DNA of 6,346 nt from Candidatus Tayloriibacteriota bacterium (GCA_029288535.1 JARIGY010000080.1:1-6346); one strand, 5' to 3'. Shown: positions 1-5,434, counted from the first letter of the stretch. Numbers and translations are program-made. Notes: generated from the sequence alone by a model not told the origin.

Positions 1-324
1 GTCGACAGCATTGTCGAATACAAGGACGCGACCGGAGCGCAAAGAGCCGTGAAGGAGTTCAACCTGAGCTACTATGCTTTCGATTTCAAGTGGCTGTGCG
101 AGAATATTTCCAAACTTACCAACAATAACGCTTCCGGCGAATACTATCTGACCGACATGGTCCATATGGCTATCGAGCAGGGCAGGCATGTGGATTCATA
201 CATCATCACCAACGTTGTAGAATGCCTCGGCATCAACTCTCCCGAGCAGCTTAAAATGGTGGAAGACGCCATTGTCGATATCCCCCATGTCGCAGTCAGC
301 GCAGTTGACTCAGCCGTAAAATAA
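1..324 (+). CDS. GlmU-type sugar-1-phosphate nucleotidyltransferase, C-terminal part (5' end outside window)
   Basis: The reading frame is open from base 1 to TAA at 322-324, so only the last 107 residues are visible. The stretch NNNASGEYYLTDMVHMA (window residues about 41-57), followed by ECLGINSPEQL, matches the end of the N-terminal uridylyltransferase domain of GlmU, where N.NAQGEYYLTD and E..GVN..-L are conserved. That domain joins UTP and GlcNAc-1-phosphate to give UDP-GlcNAc for cell-wall synthesis in the cytoplasm. The protein ends about 25 residues after this motif. The left-handed beta-helix acetyltransferase domain of bifunctional GlmU is therefore absent, and no hexapeptide repeats follow. 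It may be a stand-alone GlcNAc-1-P uridylyltransferase or a related NTP-transferase for another sugar; the substrate cannot be read from this fragment. The true start lies upstream of the window. An internal GTG at 49 is not the start, since homology-like sequence continues before it. Confidence 0.85.
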   Translation, partial: VDSIVEYKDATGAQRAVKEFNLSYYAFDFKWLCENISKLTNNNASGEYYLTDMVHMAIEQGRHVDSYIITNVVECLGINSPEQLKMVEDAIVDIPHVAVSAVDSAVK

Positions 325-399
325 GATAGTATCTTTTGAGGAAAGATAGTCCGGATGTTCCGGGCTATGCAGGCGTTTCTGGTCTTTTTGGAGAACAGC

Positions 400-723
400 A
401 TGGCAGCTGTTGCGTTCGCAGGTCGTCCGCGGATCTCCGTCCCTATGCTCGTATTTGCTGGTCGGGTGACAGCCAAGACTCCGGGATCCCGATGGGGCAA
501 GCAGAGTCGCCACAAGATCAATCCTGAGATTGTGCAGGCAATCAGGTCAAATGATCTGGCGCTTAATGCCGGCCGGCATTTCATGACATTCACCAAGTTC
601 CAGCGTGAATCAAGAGAAGCGGCTGCCCTCGCTGTGTGGCATTTCATCCGTCAGAACGGCAAGTTCTGCGACATCGAAGAGGCGGTGCGATCGGCAGCCA
701 GGGCCACAGGACGTTGTAATTGA
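400..723 (+). CDS. Hypothetical protein, about 107 residues, family not recognised
   Basis: I do not recognise this protein. The frame has coding character: it prefers TTC, AAG, CAG and GCC-type codons like its neighbours, and a strong terminator begins 7 bases after its TGA stop. I prefer the ATG at 400 because GGAG (390-393) sits 6 bases before it. An in-frame ATG at 355 would add 15 residues, but its GAGG (338-341) is 13 bases away. The N-terminal third is mildly hydrophobic, then basic (SRWGKQSRHK). The C-terminal half, from about residue 44, looks helical and charged and holds two cysteines in the last 30 residues, with no CxxC pair. There is no signal peptide or membrane helix that I would trust. 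It follows the nucleotidyltransferase gene by 75 bases and may share its transcript. The opposite strand has a longer open frame, judged to be a shadow. Confidence 0.5.
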   Translation: MAAVAFAGRPRISVPMLVFAGRVTAKTPGSRWGKQSRHKINPEIVQAIRSNDLALNAGRHFMTFTKFQRESREAAALAVWHFIRQNGKFCDIEEAVRSAARATGRCN

Positions 724-730
724 GCAAATG

Positions 731-769
731 AAAGACGGCAGGCAACATTCGTTGCCGGCCGTCTTTTTT
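731..769 (+). terminator. Strong rho-independent terminator
   Basis: AAAGACGGC (731-739) pairs with GCCGTCTTT (758-766), and GGCAAC (741-746) pairs with GTTGCC (751-756). There is one A-G mismatch between the two stems and an ATTC loop. A run of six T (764-769) follows. It ends the transcript of the upstream hypothetical gene and isolates the secreted-protein gene downstream. Confidence 0.9.
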
Positions 770-799
770 ATTCCAACCCCCTAGAATCAATGCATGTGC

Positions 800-828
800 T
801 TGACAATAATTTCTATTAGTGATATGAT
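800..828 (+). promoter_or_regulatory. Sigma-70-type promoter of the secreted dockerin protein
   Basis: A perfect -35 box TTGACA (800-805) and -10 box TATGAT (823-828) are separated by exactly 17 bases. Transcription would start near 835, giving a 5' leader of about 52 bases before the ATG at 887. That leader is AT-rich, contains the palindrome TTAATTAA (861-868) and has no clear Shine-Dalgarno. The 163-base gap 724-886 holds only the terminator, this promoter and the leader. Confidence 0.85.
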
Positions 829-886
829 AGTCTCTTGTGTTTTTGAATTGTCCAGTCAGCTTAATTAACAGTTAGAAATCAATTTT

Positions 887-2011
887 ATGTTTACTATCAG
901 AAAGTATGTCGGTCTTAAGGCTGTTTCGATGGCCTTTATCTTCAGTATGCTGCTCGGCAGCTTTGGCATGTTTACAAGCGGAACTGCATTCGCAGAAAAT
1001 CTCATGGGAACATTGGATTATGCTGCGGGCGCAAACGGTTCTATTTCCGGAAGTCCTACGCAGATGGTCGCAGTGGGTACCGACGGTTCGCCTGTTACCG
1101 CGGTTGCGGATGCCGGCTTTCATTTTACCAATTGGAGCGACGGTTCAGTAAGCAACCCGCGCACCGATACCAATGTTCAGAGCGATCATTTTATTTATAC
1201 CGCAAACTTTGCGGCCGATCAGGCAACAACGGTAGCTGAATCTTCAACCACCACACCGATTGTACCAATTTCAGCAACGACATCTCTCGTTGACGATATC
1301 AATGGCGACGGTGTTGTAGACATAAACGATTACAACCTCTTCCAGATAGTGCTCAATTCCAAAGTAGGCGATGCTCAGTACGTTACTGTCGCTGACCTCA
1401 ACAACGATGGAAAAATCGACAGTGCGGATAATGCTATTTTCGTAGCAAATTATGCAAATTCTGCGAAGATGGCTGCTTCGTCTACAACGACGCCAATTCT
1501 CGGCGACATCAATGAAGACGGTGTTGTAGACATAAACGATTACAACCTGTTCCAGGTAGTACTCAATAGTAGAGTGGGTGATGCACGATATATTGCTTCT
1601 GCGGATCTCAACAATGATGGAAAAATCGACAGTGCGGATAACGATATTTTTATCTCTATTTATGGAGGTAAGAAAGTAACTGGCCCAGGCGTAACAACAG
1701 TTTCTCCAACTTCAACTGGCGGATCAAACGTTTCGTTTGGCGGCAGTGGCAGCGGTTCTGTCGTGCCAAACGGCACGGTCCTCGGTGCGTCGGCTTTCCG
1801 CTTCACCCGAAACCTCCGAAAAGGCATGTCAGGCGATGATGTGAAGCAGCTCCAGGAAAGACTGCGAGCAGAAGGCTTCTTCTCGTATCCTACTTCAACC
1901 GGCTACTTTGGTTCAGCAACCTTCATAGCAGTAAAGGCGTACCAGAAAGCCCATGGCTTGCCTACAACCGGTTTTGTCGGTCCGCTTACCCGCGCCGCAC
2001 TCAACAAATAA
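887..2011 (+). CDS. Secreted cell-wall protein: InlB-type repeat, two dockerins, peptidoglycan-binding domain
   Basis: This 374-residue protein begins with a signal peptide: K6 and K11, a hydrophobic core at about 12-29, and an AFA/EN cleavage site near residue 36. Residues 42-109 match the divergent InlB B-repeat type (YAAGANGSISGSP, then FHFTNWSDG and a TANFA end). Two dockerin type I modules follow at about 134-190 and 204-260. Each has two EF-hand-like calcium loops, DIN.DGVVDINDYN and DLNNDGKIDSADN. A Ser/Thr/Gly-rich linker (about 261-300) leads to a C-terminal peptidoglycan-binding domain (about 305-372; NLRKGMSGDDVKQLQ, then GYFGSATFIAVKAYQ and GFVGPLTRAAL). It is probably exported and anchored to the wall, with dockerins free to bind cohesin-like partners or to serve as calcium-stabilised spacers. 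No catalytic domain is visible. The gene is monocistronic, between two terminators. The start lacks a clear Shine-Dalgarno but is fixed by the signal peptide. Confidence 0.92.
   Translation: MFTIRKYVGLKAVSMAFIFSMLLGSFGMFTSGTAFAENLMGTLDYAAGANGSISGSPTQMVAVGTDGSPVTAVADAGFHFTNWSDGSVSNPRTDTNVQSDHFIYTANFAADQATTVAESSTTTPIVPISATTSLVDDINGDGVVDINDYNLFQIVLNSKVGDAQYVTVADLNNDGKIDSADNAIFVANYANSAKMAASSTTTPILGDINEDGVVDINDYNLFQVVLNSRVGDARYIASADLNNDGKIDSADNDIFISIYGGKKVTGPGVTTVSPTSTGGSNVSFGGSGSGSVVPNGTVLGASAFRFTRNLRKGMSGDDVKQLQERLRAEGFFSYPTSTGYFGSATFIAVKAYQKAHGLPTTGFVGPLTRAALNK
1295..1456 (+). repeat. Dockerin-coding tandem repeat, copy 1
   Basis: This encodes residues 137-190 and is offset by exactly 210 bases from copy 2. 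Two runs are identical between the copies: 32 bases at 1307-1338 (copy 2: 1517-1548) and 26 bases at 1406-1431 (copy 2: 1616-1641). Both runs code the calcium-binding loops. Synonymous positions are shared as well, pointing to a recent duplication or gene conversion. Confidence 0.85.
1505..1666 (+). repeat. Dockerin-coding tandem repeat, copy 2
   Basis: This encodes residues 207-260. The preceding linker SSTTTPI is also duplicated (residues 119-125 and 198-204), but copy 1 has about nine extra residues between the linker and its first loop. The whole linker-plus-dockerin unit was therefore probably duplicated, with a later indel. Confidence 0.85.
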
Positions 2012-2040
2012 TATAAAGCTCCCATAATAAATAGGGAAAA

Positions 2041-2076
2041 ATAAAAACTGCCCCGATAAACAAGGGCAGTTTTTAT
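2041..2076. terminator. Bidirectional rho-independent terminator between convergent genes
   Basis: ATAAAAACTGCCC (2041-2053) pairs fully with GGGCAGTTTTTAT (2064-2076) around a 10-base loop. The A-tract on the left and the T-tract on the right make it work in either direction. It can end both the secreted-protein gene from the left and the minus-strand membrane-protein gene from the right. Confidence 0.9.
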
Positions 2077-2113
2077 TTTCTCTGAATGTTAAATAAGAAA
2101 AATCTTCGTGCGG

Positions 2114-2503
2114 TTACATTGTTGCCTTATCCATAGTCATTGGACTCTTTGAGCCGGCATAGCCGACGATGACGAGTACGATACCAAGAACAAGGTGAAG
2201 CCATGTATCTGCAGGGTTTGCAGTTACAATGCCCAGAAGCTTATCGCCGTTCATGTGAATCTGCACTAAGCCGTCGAGGAAAAGCACTAGATACACGATA
2301 CCCCAGATTTTGAGCCAGAGCCGTGAAGCCGAGTCGCTTTTTGCCGCGAAGAGAAGCACAATGCCAACAAGAAGATGGACGATATTATGAAGCATGTCGG
2401 TCTGGAAGAAGCCTGTTGCTCCTACGATCGGATTTGGAATAAAACCGAGAAGGCCGACGATGACAAACACGATACCGAAGAGAACTGCCCATTTTTTTGC
2501 CAT
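2114..2503 (-). CDS. DUF4383-like four-helix membrane protein
   Basis: The 129-residue protein has four hydrophobic helices at about 5-24, 37-54, 62-80 and 98-116, joined by short loops. The pattern FGIVFVIVGLLGFIPNP, then MLHNIVHLLVGIVLL, then WGIVYLVLFLDG and DTWLHLVLGI agrees with the DUF4383 family. In that family, HN..HL..G in helix 2 and a D..LH motif before helix 4 are conserved. The biochemical role of the family is unknown. The tail (SKSPMTMDKATM) is short and polar. The gene is single and convergent with the secreted-protein gene, sharing its terminator. On the other side it diverges from zwf. The ATG at 2503 has no Shine-Dalgarno in front of it, but it lies directly before the first helix and the next in-frame Met is at residue 37. 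Confidence 0.8.
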   Translation of the reverse strand: MAKKWAVLFGIVFVIVGLLGFIPNPIVGATGFFQTDMLHNIVHLLVGIVLLFAAKSDSASRLWLKIWGIVYLVLFLDGLVQIHMNGDKLLGIVTANPADTWLHLVLGIVLVIVGYAGSKSPMTMDKATM

Positions 2504-2561
2504 ATGATTTAAAATGTTCGTTTTGGTTGATAATGCTCGACCGTTTAGCTACAGCTGTAAT

Positions 2562-2570
2562 TGTATACCA
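2562..2570 (-). promoter_or_regulatory. Candidate extended -10 promoter for the DUF4383-like gene
   Basis: Read on the minus strand this is TGGTATACA, an extended -10 (TGn-TATACA). No good -35 is visible. Transcription would start near 2555, inside the perfect palindrome TACAGCTGTA (2550-2559), with a leader of about 52 bases. The palindrome could be an operator, but no repressor gene is present to support this. Confidence 0.4.
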
Positions 2571-2620
2571 TAAATCTGTTTTGCATCAGGTTGCTTGTGG
2601 ATAATCTGCCCGGGCTTTAG

Positions 2621-2626
2621 TATACT
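2621..2626 (+). promoter_or_regulatory. -10 box of a probable leaderless zwf transcript
   Basis: TATACT ends 6 bases before the ATG at 2633, which is the distance usually found between a -10 box and the first transcribed base. The message would therefore begin at or next to the A of the start codon. The -35 is weak: TTGTGG (2595-2600) is 20 bases away, and nothing better is present at 16-18. No Shine-Dalgarno precedes the ATG, in agreement with leaderless translation. Confidence 0.55.
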
Positions 2627-2632
2627 TTGCCC

Positions 2633-3814
2633 ATGCAGCATCCGCTTACGTTCGTCCTTTTCGGGTCGACAGGAGATTTGGCTCAAAAGAAGATCATGCC
2701 GGCGCTTTACAAGCTCTTCCTGGAGGACAAGCTGCCGCAGCAATTCACTATTATCGCGTTCTCCCGTAGGAAATGGACGGATGAAGACTACCGCTCTTTT
2801 ATCCGGCCATGGTTTGGCAAGCAGGATAGCCAGTCTTCGCTTGAAGCGTTTCTTCTGCGCATCCGTTATGTCGAAGGTCGATTTGAAGATGTTGCCGCGT
2901 ATGGACGGCTCGGGCAGGAAATAAAAACTTCGGCTTTTTTCTATCTGGCCGTCCAGCCGGAATTTTATGAGCATATCCTGAACGGCCTTTCCGATGCCGG
3001 GCTTCTGACCGATGTGCATTCAAGGATATTGGTGGAAAAGCCGTTCGGCCGCGATGAAGTCTCGGCTAAGGCACTCGAATCGGAATTTGAGAAAAAAATA
3101 AAACCCGAGCAGCTGCTCCGAGTCGACCATTATTTGGCAAAAGAGGGTTTGCGGGAACTTGTCAAAAATAGAAAAGAAAACCCGGAGTATGAAAAAATTT
3201 TCAATAACAAGCAGACAGTTTCTATCCATGCAAGAATCCTTGAAACGATAGGCATCGAAGGCCGAGGCGAGTTTTATGAGCGTGTCGGCGCATTGCTCGA
3301 CGTGGGACAGAACCACCTCATGGAGATGCTGGCGGCAGTGCTCATGGACATACACAACCCCGATGAAAACAAAGCTCGGGCCCAGGCCATTGCTTCTCTA
3401 AAAATAATCGGCGAGCCGGTTTTTGGTCAATACGAAGGTTACTTGCAGGAGCCTGAAGTCGCGCAGGATTCAAAAACCGAAACGTATTTCAAACTTTCCC
3501 TGGAAAGCGGTCTCGAAGCGTGGCAGGGAATTCCTATTGTGCTTGAAGCCGGAAAAGCCATGGTGGAGAAAAAAGCCGATATCGCCTTGAAGCTTAAAGA
3601 CGGCAGCACGGCTCTTTTCGATATCCAGCAATCAAAGACCGGTCGCGACGCGTATGAAATCCTGCTGGAGCATGCGCTTGCCGGCAATACCGAATATTTC
3701 GCGAGCTTCGAGGAAGTGCTTGCAAGTTGGCGCGTGTTTGCGCCGATTTTGGAAAAGCATGATAAGATAATGCTGAAAAAATATCCCCGAGGCGTTAACG
3801 GACCAACAACATGA
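2633..3814 (+). CDS. zwf: Glucose-6-phosphate dehydrogenase, compact form
   Basis: The enzyme oxidises glucose-6-phosphate to 6-phosphogluconolactone with NADP(+) or NAD(+), the first step of the oxidative pentose phosphate pathway. The N-terminal Rossmann motif is GSTGDLAQKK (11-20) with PALY following. VEKPFG is at 134-139. The substrate-binding signature RVDHYLAKE is at 163-171 (usually RIDHYLGKE). The catalytic base is His228 in DVGQNHL. Further family blocks are GYLQEP (269-274), TETYF (282-286), W297-QGIP and GK (307-308). At 393 residues it is about 90-110 shorter than typical family members. The block normally holding N.L..RIQP and the following beta-strands is missing, so the chain passes quickly from the 320s to AYEILLEHALAG (340-351), the usual AYE.LL.DAL.GD. 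I chose the ATG at 2633; a TTG at 2627 would add two residues but overlaps the -10 region. The TGA stop overlaps the pgl start. Confidence 0.93.
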   Translation: MQHPLTFVLFGSTGDLAQKKIMPALYKLFLEDKLPQQFTIIAFSRRKWTDEDYRSFIRPWFGKQDSQSSLEAFLLRIRYVEGRFEDVAAYGRLGQEIKTSAFFYLAVQPEFYEHILNGLSDAGLLTDVHSRILVEKPFGRDEVSAKALESEFEKKIKPEQLLRVDHYLAKEGLRELVKNRKENPEYEKIFNNKQTVSIHARILETIGIEGRGEFYERVGALLDVGQNHLMEMLAAVLMDIHNPDENKARAQAIASLKIIGEPVFGQYEGYLQEPEVAQDSKTETYFKLSLESGLEAWQGIPIVLEAGKAMVEKKADIALKLKDGSTALFDIQQSKTGRDAYEILLEHALAGNTEYFASFEEVLASWRVFAPILEKHDKIMLKKYPRGVNGPTT

Positions 3815-4521
3815 GTATTTCAATTGTCGTAGAAAAAGAGGATTTGAAAAAGAAGGCCGGGCACGCACTCGATGCAATGGTCAAAGAGCGCAACAACAAG
3901 CCGCTTCTTGTGCTTCTTTCCGGCGGCTCTTCGCTCGAGCTTATAGATTACATCCAGGACAATTCCATGGAAGGCGGGGTGACATTCGGCATGCTCGACG
4001 ACCGCTACGACACGGATGCCGAGGTAAACAGCCATCAGGTCCTGAGCCGGACAGGTTTCTATCTCCGGGCGCTTCGCAAAGGCGCTGTCTTTCTCGACTC
4101 CAGCGTCTATGAGCTTGAAACGCTTGAGACATACGCACTTCGTTACGAGTTGCAGATCAAAAAATGGCTGAAGCTTTATCCGAACGGCATTATCCGCGCC
4201 ACTGTCGGCATCGGTCCCGACGGCCACACTTCGGGCATTCTGCCGCAGCCCGAAGACCCGGCTGCTTTTGAAAAACTTTTCAACGGAGAAAAGCTCGTTG
4301 TCGGCTACGATGTCGGCCTGAAAAACCCGCACCGTTTCCGCATGACGAGCACGTTCAGCCTGATGAAGAAGTTCGACAAAGTCCTGACCTATATGACCGG
4401 AGAAAACAAAAGAGAGGCGCTGCGGAAAGTTCTCGCTGAAGAAGGCAACTTGGCGACAACGCCCGGCCGGATCATCCGTGAATTGAAAAACGCGAAGCTT
4501 TTTACAGATATCAGCCTCTGA
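3811..4521 (+). CDS. pgl: 6-phosphogluconolactonase
   Basis: It hydrolyses 6-phosphogluconolactone, the product of the gene before it, to 6-phosphogluconate in the cytoplasm. The 236-residue length is normal for the DevB-type lactonase within the glucosamine-6-phosphate isomerase fold. Visible motifs are LSGGSS (36-41; family LSGGS), LDDRYD (62-67, at the position of the family DER), SHQ at 74-76 (family SN), GIGPDGHTSGILP (133-145, carrying the phosphate-site Gly and the catalytic His) and RFRMTSTF (175-182), then GENKREAL (197-204). Its ATG overlaps the zwf stop (ATGA), and no Shine-Dalgarno is seen, so translation is probably coupled to zwf. A glucosamine-6-phosphate deaminase is the closest alternative, but position and the GxGPDGHT signature favour the lactonase. 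No 6-phosphogluconate dehydrogenase gene is in the window. Confidence 0.9.
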   Translation: MSISIVVEKEDLKKKAGHALDAMVKERNNKPLLVLLSGGSSLELIDYIQDNSMEGGVTFGMLDDRYDTDAEVNSHQVLSRTGFYLRALRKGAVFLDSSVYELETLETYALRYELQIKKWLKLYPNGIIRATVGIGPDGHTSGILPQPEDPAAFEKLFNGEKLVVGYDVGLKNPHRFRMTSTFSLMKKFDKVLTYMTGENKREALRKVLAEEGNLATTPGRIIRELKNAKLFTDISL

Positions 4522-4529
4522 GGTATACT
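4501..4529 (+). promoter_or_regulatory. Internal promoter at the end of pgl, leaderless for the 74-residue gene
   Basis: TTTACA (4501-4506) and TATACT (4524-4529) are separated by exactly 17 bases, an almost consensus promoter. The -35 lies inside the last codons of pgl and the -10 just after its TGA. Seven bases separate the -10 from the ATG at 4537, so transcription would start at the start codon itself. No Shine-Dalgarno is present. Confidence 0.7.
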
Positions 4530-4536
4530 ACTATCC

Positions 4537-4761
4537 ATGTCATTCCAATCATTTATCATGAAGCGGATGCTGAAGTCGAAGATGAAGGACATCCCGGCCG
4601 ATCAGCAGGAAAAAGTTTTCGCAGCCATCGAGAAAAATCCAAAACTATTTGAAACGATTGCGCTTGAAGTCCAGGAAAAGATGAAAGGCGGCAAGGATCA
4701 GATGACAGCCACTATGGAAGTCATGCAGAAATACCAGGATCAGCTCAAAGGCGTTCTTTAA
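4537..4761 (+). CDS. Small conserved-looking protein of unknown function, 74 residues
   Basis: The family is not assigned. The protein is rich in Lys, Met and Gln and looks fully helical. A basic N-terminal helix (MKRMLKSKMK, about 8-17) is followed by IPADQQEKVFAAIEKNPKLFETIA (about 19-42), then a segment MKGGKDQMTATMEVMQKYQDQL (about 49-70). There is no signal peptide, membrane helix, metal motif or cysteine. Small proteins of this type are, as I recall, frequent in Parcubacteria, but I can name no function. The gene has its own leaderless promoter inside the end of pgl, lies 15 bases after pgl, and is followed after only 6 bases by the flavoprotein gene in the same frame. It is therefore likely co-transcribed with that gene and possibly also with zwf-pgl. 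Nine methionines in 74 residues is notable. The coding call is secure from the promoter, the spacing and the codon use. Confidence 0.75.
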   Translation: MSFQSFIMKRMLKSKMKDIPADQQEKVFAAIEKNPKLFETIALEVQEKMKGGKDQMTATMEVMQKYQDQLKGVL

Positions 4762-4767
4762 AATCAT

Positions 4768-5364
4768 ATGTGGTTCACAACATCAAACACGAAGAAAAAA
4801 GTTTTCATCTTTCTCGGCAACGAGGATAAGGAAGGTTATTGCGGTGAGCTTGCATCGAGCTATGAAAAAGGCGCCATCGCCGGCGGCCATGATGTCCGCC
4901 GCATGAACATCGGTGATATGAAGTTTGATCCGTTGCTCCACAAAGGCTATAAGGTTATTCAGGAGCTCGAGCCCGATCTTAAACTGACCCAGGAGAATAT
5001 CCGCTGGGCGGATCATGTTGTCATTATTTACCCGACCTGGTGGAGTGCCATGCCTGCTATCTTAAAAGGCTATTTCGACCGCGTCTGGATCCCCGGTTTC
5101 GCTTTCCATATGCACAAGGAAAATATGTTCTGGGACAAGCTTCTCAAAGGCAAGACCGGTCATGTGATCATAACCATGGACGGCTGGCCGCTCGGCGAGC
5201 GCATCCTTTTCGGCGACTCGACCAACGAGATCGGCAAGGCCATCCTCTCATTCTCCGGCATCAAAACACGGATCCAAAAGATCGGCCAGCTCAAGCACGC
5301 CACTCCCGAGCACAAAGAAGAGATAAAAGAATCCGTCTACGACCAGGGCCTTCGGGCAAAGTAG
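4768..5364 (+). CDS. NAD(P)H-dependent oxidoreductase, flavodoxin-like fold (quinone reductase family)
   Basis: This 198-residue cytoplasmic flavoprotein belongs to the Flavodoxin_2 group (NQO1, MdaB and KefF-type enzymes), which passes two electrons from NAD(P)H through FMN or FAD to quinones or other acceptors. A beta strand KVFIFLG (11-17) opens the fold, and the flavin-phosphate loop follows at about 17-28 (NEDKEGYCGEL, less Ser-rich than usual). RRMNIGD (44-50) and DPLLHKGY (54-61) come next. The core signature YPTWWSAMPAILKGYFDRV (88-106) and PGFAF (109-113) are fully conserved. MDGWP (137-141) lies in the active-site loop region. The start is the ATG 6 bases after the stop of the small gene; no good Shine-Dalgarno is present, so coupling or reinitiation is likely. 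Placed after NADPH-producing zwf and pgl, it is a plausible user of that NADPH in quinone or oxidative-stress chemistry. Substrate is unknown. Confidence 0.88.
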   Translation: MWFTTSNTKKKVFIFLGNEDKEGYCGELASSYEKGAIAGGHDVRRMNIGDMKFDPLLHKGYKVIQELEPDLKLTQENIRWADHVVIIYPTWWSAMPAILKGYFDRVWIPGFAFHMHKENMFWDKLLKGKTGHVIITMDGWPLGERILFGDSTNEIGKAILSFSGIKTRIQKIGQLKHATPEHKEEIKESVYDQGLRAK

Positions 5365-5367
5365 CCC

Positions 5368-5396
5368 TTTTCAAACTTTGTAAAATGTGCTATGGT
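5368..5396 (+). promoter_or_regulatory. Candidate extended -10 promoter for the 77-residue gene
   Basis: TGC-TATGGT (5388-5396) is an extended -10. A weak -35, TTTTCA (5368-5373), lies 17 bases before the -10 hexamer. The start near 5403 would give a leader of about 48 bases. That leader contains two CCTTT elements (5414-5418 and 5420-5424) able to pair with the AAAGG of the Shine-Dalgarno. Confidence 0.45.
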
Positions 5397-5434
5397 AGAG
5401 CCAGTTGAAAGTCCCTTTACCTTTTGCTTCCAAG

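Noticed and set aside
144..647. Long open frame on the minus strand (167 codons)
   Set aside because: It overlaps the secure GlmU-type coding sequence and the plus-strand gene before the terminator. Its product is a low-complexity mixture without family motifs and has no ribosome-binding site, so it is a shadow frame.
338..723. Possible RNase P RNA, suggested by GAGGAAAG and AGTCCGG at 338-354
   Set aside because: The core motif is interrupted by inserted bases, and the other conserved blocks (AC.GAAA, CCGGCTTA-type end) are not found. The region also has coding character.
1295..1666. CRISPR-like or mobile repeat
   Set aside because: There are only two copies, both in frame within a coding sequence with a 210-base period; this is protein-domain duplication.
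2596..2604. Replication origin, suggested by a perfect DnaA box
   Set aside because: Only one perfect box is present (TTATCCATA at 2128-2136 is a near match inside a gene). There is no cluster, no AT-rich unwinding region and no dnaA or dnaN nearby.
2549..3019. Minus-strand open frame opposite the start of zwf
   Set aside because: It lies opposite unmistakable G6PDH motifs and its translation shows no family signature; a shadow.
5354..5371. Terminator after the flavoprotein gene (GGGC-AAAGTA-GCCC-TTTT)
   Set aside because: The stem is only four base pairs and overlaps the stop codon and the candidate -35 of the next gene; too weak to annotate.
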